Shown here: in pieces, positions 61,330-64,000 of the stretch
How positions within the stretch are numbered: the first letter of the stretch is position 1
Layout: each line of letters starts with the position of its first letter
From: Micropterix aruncella
Taxonomy: Eukaryota; Arthropoda; Insecta; Lepidoptera; Micropterigidae
DNA length: 64,000 nt
Assembly: GCA_944548615.1 (NCBI GenBank)
Contig: OX155978.1
Span: forward strand, 7,555,609-7,619,608
Direction: 5' to 3'
The notes under the pieces: model-generated
Seen by the model: only the letters and a program-made list of their open reading frames with translations
Told to the model about the DNA's origin: nothing
The model's database searches: none
Program-made: the position numbers and the translations under genes

Positions 61330-61680
61330 TAAATAAGATAAAAACGATTTTACCGCGTGAATTTTGTAGCACCTGAAGTTTCGGCGACGTTGCAGCCGCC
61401 GTTGCTTAGGTAGACTGAAAGAGCTGTCAATCCGTTGTTCCGCGGGTAGGCGGCATACCGCTGCGGCCACTGCGTAAATTATAACGGTGGTGGGGGGCGG
61501 GCTCGGCGCGCGGGAATTTCGTATATCCGTCGTGCATACAACACTCATTTTATCCTGTTTTACGTCCTTGCGTTCGGCTTTCGGCGGTGGGAACATCTTG
61601 GTTGACGGGACTGCTTCGAAAATGCGCGCGAAAGTGACTCGTGAAGCCCAGTTTGTTTTTAAAGGTCCGATTAGCACCCA
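61330..61680. repeat. GC-rich block, partly shared with 11310-11400
   Basis: The first 90 bases are related to 11310-11400. The rest includes a 118-codon minus-strand open frame without recognisable motif, so I do not call a gene. Confidence 0.35.
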
Positions 61681-61956
61681 CAATTCCGCCCATATTTTTT
61701 TCTCGTCAAATGTTATCTATATCGGATATAGAAGCTCCCCTAGGAATATTAGTCACAAGTTATGTTAGATCTTATATTTTTAATATTACCTGATTTCTAA
61801 GTTGGCAATGATACGTTACTATGTAAACGTTTGTTTTACATTAAGTGTTTAAGATTAATGTAATGATTAGTTATATTTATATCAGTTTGTACTTATTATA
61901 TCCATCTTGTATGCCTCTCCCCTACCGGCTAAACGCGACGCAGCCAAGCGGTCACT
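61681..61956. other. AT-rich gap
   Basis: Nothing recognised. Confidence 0.35.
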
Positions 61957-62210
61957 GAAGGGGCAAACATATAATATTATCGGACGCGTCCGTCAGCCGC
62001 GGCTTACGGACGCGACTTAAAGGTATTGTATCTGTGTAATGAATGTCTACCGAACCGTGCAAATTATCGGACGTAGGTCGCGTACGTGATCTTGAGGCTT
62101 CGAAAGTCCGATGGAGATCCGCAAGTCGCGTCCCAAACGACTGTGCATACTATCAGTCGCGTCCGTAAACCTCGGATGACGGACGCGTCCGATATTATGT
62201 TCGCCCCTTA
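61957..62210. mobile_element. MITE with long terminal inverted repeats
   Basis: Left AAGGGGCAAACATATAATAT, ATCGGACGCGTCCGTCAGCC; right end ATATTATGTTCGCCCCTTA with GGATGACGGACGCGTCCGAT before it. Arms of about 57 bp, each containing the palindrome GGACGCGTCC. Flanks TGA / TAA are compatible with a 3-bp target duplication but not convincing. Confidence 0.8.
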
Positions 62211-62223
62211 ACTTGGCGCGAAA

Positions 62224-63046
62224 CAGGGTTGGCTTGATTTTCCCCAACCCGAAAAAACCCACTGGGTTAAATTGGGTAAAACCCACCCGAAAAAACCCGA
62301 GGGTTTTTGATGAATGTGGGTTTTTGAAAAAATACTTGTTTATAATAATTAAATCAATGAATGGATATAGCATTTATATTATATTTTATCAAAAAGAAAA
62401 AAAGGATGTATTTGTGACACACCCAGTATGTTCCGTAATTTACTCCAGACCATTCCAAATGTTGATGCAGAACTGGCCGGACAAGTGTAATGACGACTAC
62501 TTTTGGCATGATTTATAAGATAACTTATGGATAATATTGTTACGTGGATAGGCAGCAGAAGATGCAAAAACACGGTAGAATACTCAACTTGATTTATTAC
62601 AAAACTATTAAAATACTTTTCAAGCGACAAAGACCCTTATACACACTTCAATATACACTATTTAGTTCTAAAATCGTTTGCACTACTACTCAATACTTTC
62701 GCGCCGAAACAGCGCCACTAGCGGTTGTTAGTGTTAACTCTTATCCTGTTGTGAAAATAAAGGGGATCTCCCCGACAACTGACAACAACGATTTTCGGGC
62801 GAATTCCCTTCATGGTAGTGTTACAACTTTATTCAGTAGTAAATAGATTTGGACTGGGAGAACAAAATGCAGTAAAATGGTAATAAAATAAAATTAAATG
62901 TAAAATTAAAATATATTAATTTAAAATTCTCATTAACCCTGAAAAAACCCGAAATTCCCCAAAAAAGCCCGAAAATCCCCGAAAAAACCTGAAATAACCC
63001 AGTGGGCAGATATTTTTTGATAAAACCCGGGTTTTTGCCAACCCTG
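62224..63046. mobile_element. Non-autonomous hAT element
   Basis: Ends CAGGGTTGGC and GCCAACCCTG, flanked by GCGCGAAA (62216-62223) and GCGCAAAA (63047-63054), one mismatch. Subterminal (A)CCCGAAAAAACCC motifs occur several times at each end. No transposase. Confidence 0.85.
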
Positions 63047-63364
63047 GCGCAAAACCACGAATATGTAGGTAAAATAATTAGAAAGAGACAGGGAGACATT
63101 AATATCAGATGCTCGTCATTTTGACGAACGTTAGCTATGTAGGGTTAGTACTGTTTGTCGCTGTCAATGCAGATGCAGTGAAAAATAAAGATTCGCCTTT
63201 TAGTTGGTAGAGAGGCGAGATGCAAATGAGGTAAACAAGCTTCAGCAGCCTCCGACCTGCGACGGTGACCCAAGATGATGTTTTTGTGCCAGAAAAAGCT
63301 GTGCCATACCACCACTGATAAAGAAAACGAAAAACGGCCACGTTGTATGGTATCCCGAAAAGCA

Positions 63365-63650
63365 GCGTTGGAGTTGACCCCTACAACGGGCGAACCCGTC
63401 ATCTAAGGAAGGTATAACGATATTGACTGTTCTTTCAACCGTAGGATGAGCGTAGAAACCCTGGGACGGAACAGTCCACCGTCTAGCTACGCCACTTGCC
63501 CGTGAGAGTCCGAGCCTGGGAAGTGTACCAAGCAGGTAGCCTCGCGCCATCACTACCAGATTTGATAGAATTTCCCCGTTCTTCCGTCTGGCCACAGTTC
63601 GAGTTTATCGCGGACCGTGGCGTCCTTTGCGCGCATCCATTAAAGCGCAT
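63365..63650 (+). repeat. GC-rich repeat 1-related copy
   Basis: GACCCCTACAACGGGCGAAC, GAACAGTCCACCGTCTAGCT match the start of repeat 1; later parts diverge toward repeat 2. Confidence 0.6.
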
Positions 63651-63816
63651 ACGTTTTATCATTAGCCATATGCGTTGACCTCTCTCTCTATCGACTAGTG
63701 ATGCGAATTGAGTTAAGTGTTGATTTCCTTCCATGACACTTGTGACGCGCGTATTTGTTTATTGGGATTAAAATAAGTTTAAAATACTACGTAGTACCCA
63801 CAATCTGTTATACACA

Positions 63817-64000
63817 CAAACAGCCGGGCAAAAAATGCCGTGGTCCGCGATAGATTCGGTATACACCGTCTCACCGCTTCTTAAGGGAGAAGACCGCGCA
63901 AGCGACCTCGAACTCGTAACCAATCGAGAGACTGGAGTAATCTGGTCGCAATTGGAAGTAAGGACGTGAGTGTAAGCCCGCTGGGTAACACTCCTGGCTA
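63817..64000 (-). repeat. GC-rich repeat 1, inverted, running off the window
   Basis: CAGCCGGGCAAAAAATGCC through GAGAGACTGGAGTAATCTGG to GTAACACTCCTGGCTA, the reverse of 57655-57840. Continues beyond the end of the window. Confidence 0.8.

Noticed and set aside
61327..61683. 118-codon minus-strand frame
   Set aside because: GC-rich DNA lowers stop frequency; no motif, and part of the block is a repeat shared with 11310.
1..64000. Bacterial-type features (operons, ribosome binding sites, CRISPR arrays, integrated prophage)
   Set aside because: Introns, LINEs and MITEs throughout show nuclear animal DNA; no such feature is present.

Overview
This window is eukaryotic nuclear DNA, almost certainly from an insect. 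The evidence is GT-AG introns with short exons, AT-rich introns packed with transposons, and insect-type elements: Jockey, CR1 and I/R1-like LINEs, an R2-group LINE with a restriction-like endonuclease, Tc1, Tigger, hAT and PIF/Harbinger elements, and many TTAA-flanked (piggyBac-type) MITEs. I cannot name the order or species from sequence alone.

One host gene runs through most of the window. On the minus strand, nine exons between 49332 and 8103 join in phase, with GT donors and AG acceptors, into a 395-residue F-box protein homologous to FBXO28. From 5' to 3' the exons are 49332-49249, 43133-43006, 40896-40776, 38137-38012, 33664-33583, 30587-30427, 25741-25654, 12848-12768 and 8419-8103. 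It spans about 41 kb, so most of the other features lie in its introns. The start ATG has an in-frame stop seven codons upstream.

Layout. 1-8.1 kb (downstream of the gene): a 5'-truncated Jockey LINE with an 11-bp target duplication, a TTAA MITE carrying a nested hairpin element, a Tigger/pogo element carrying two younger insertions, and inverted-repeat MITEs. 8.1-25.7 kb (introns 8 and 7): TTAA MITEs, LINE fragments, a possible two-exon small gene on the plus strand, a recent 0.9-kb tandem duplication, a hAT element inside a GC-rich repeat, an unassigned acidic exon at 19.4-19.6 kb, an R2-type LINE fragment, a 93-bp minisatellite and a long inverted repeat. 25.7-38 kb (introns 6 to 4): R2-type and CR1 LINEs, one CR1 copy interrupted by an I/R1-like LINE and another by three TTAA MITEs. 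38-49.3 kb (introns 3 to 1): a partial duplicate of FBXO28 exon 3, more MITEs, a full-length Harbinger element with an apparently intact four-exon transposase inserted in another LINE, and a hAT element. 49.3-64 kb (upstream): inverted-repeat elements, a foldback-like element with 15-bp repeat arrays whose frames read as pentapeptide repeats, more TTAA MITEs, GC-rich repeats and two adjacent TIR elements.

The most unusual material is the TTAA MITE assemblage (at least eight terminal types, four of which share an internal core), the LINE/MITE composite present at both 13 kb and 37 kb, the 15-bp-repeat foldback element, and candidate extra exons inside the host gene. Similarity statements come from reading by eye; no database search was run.
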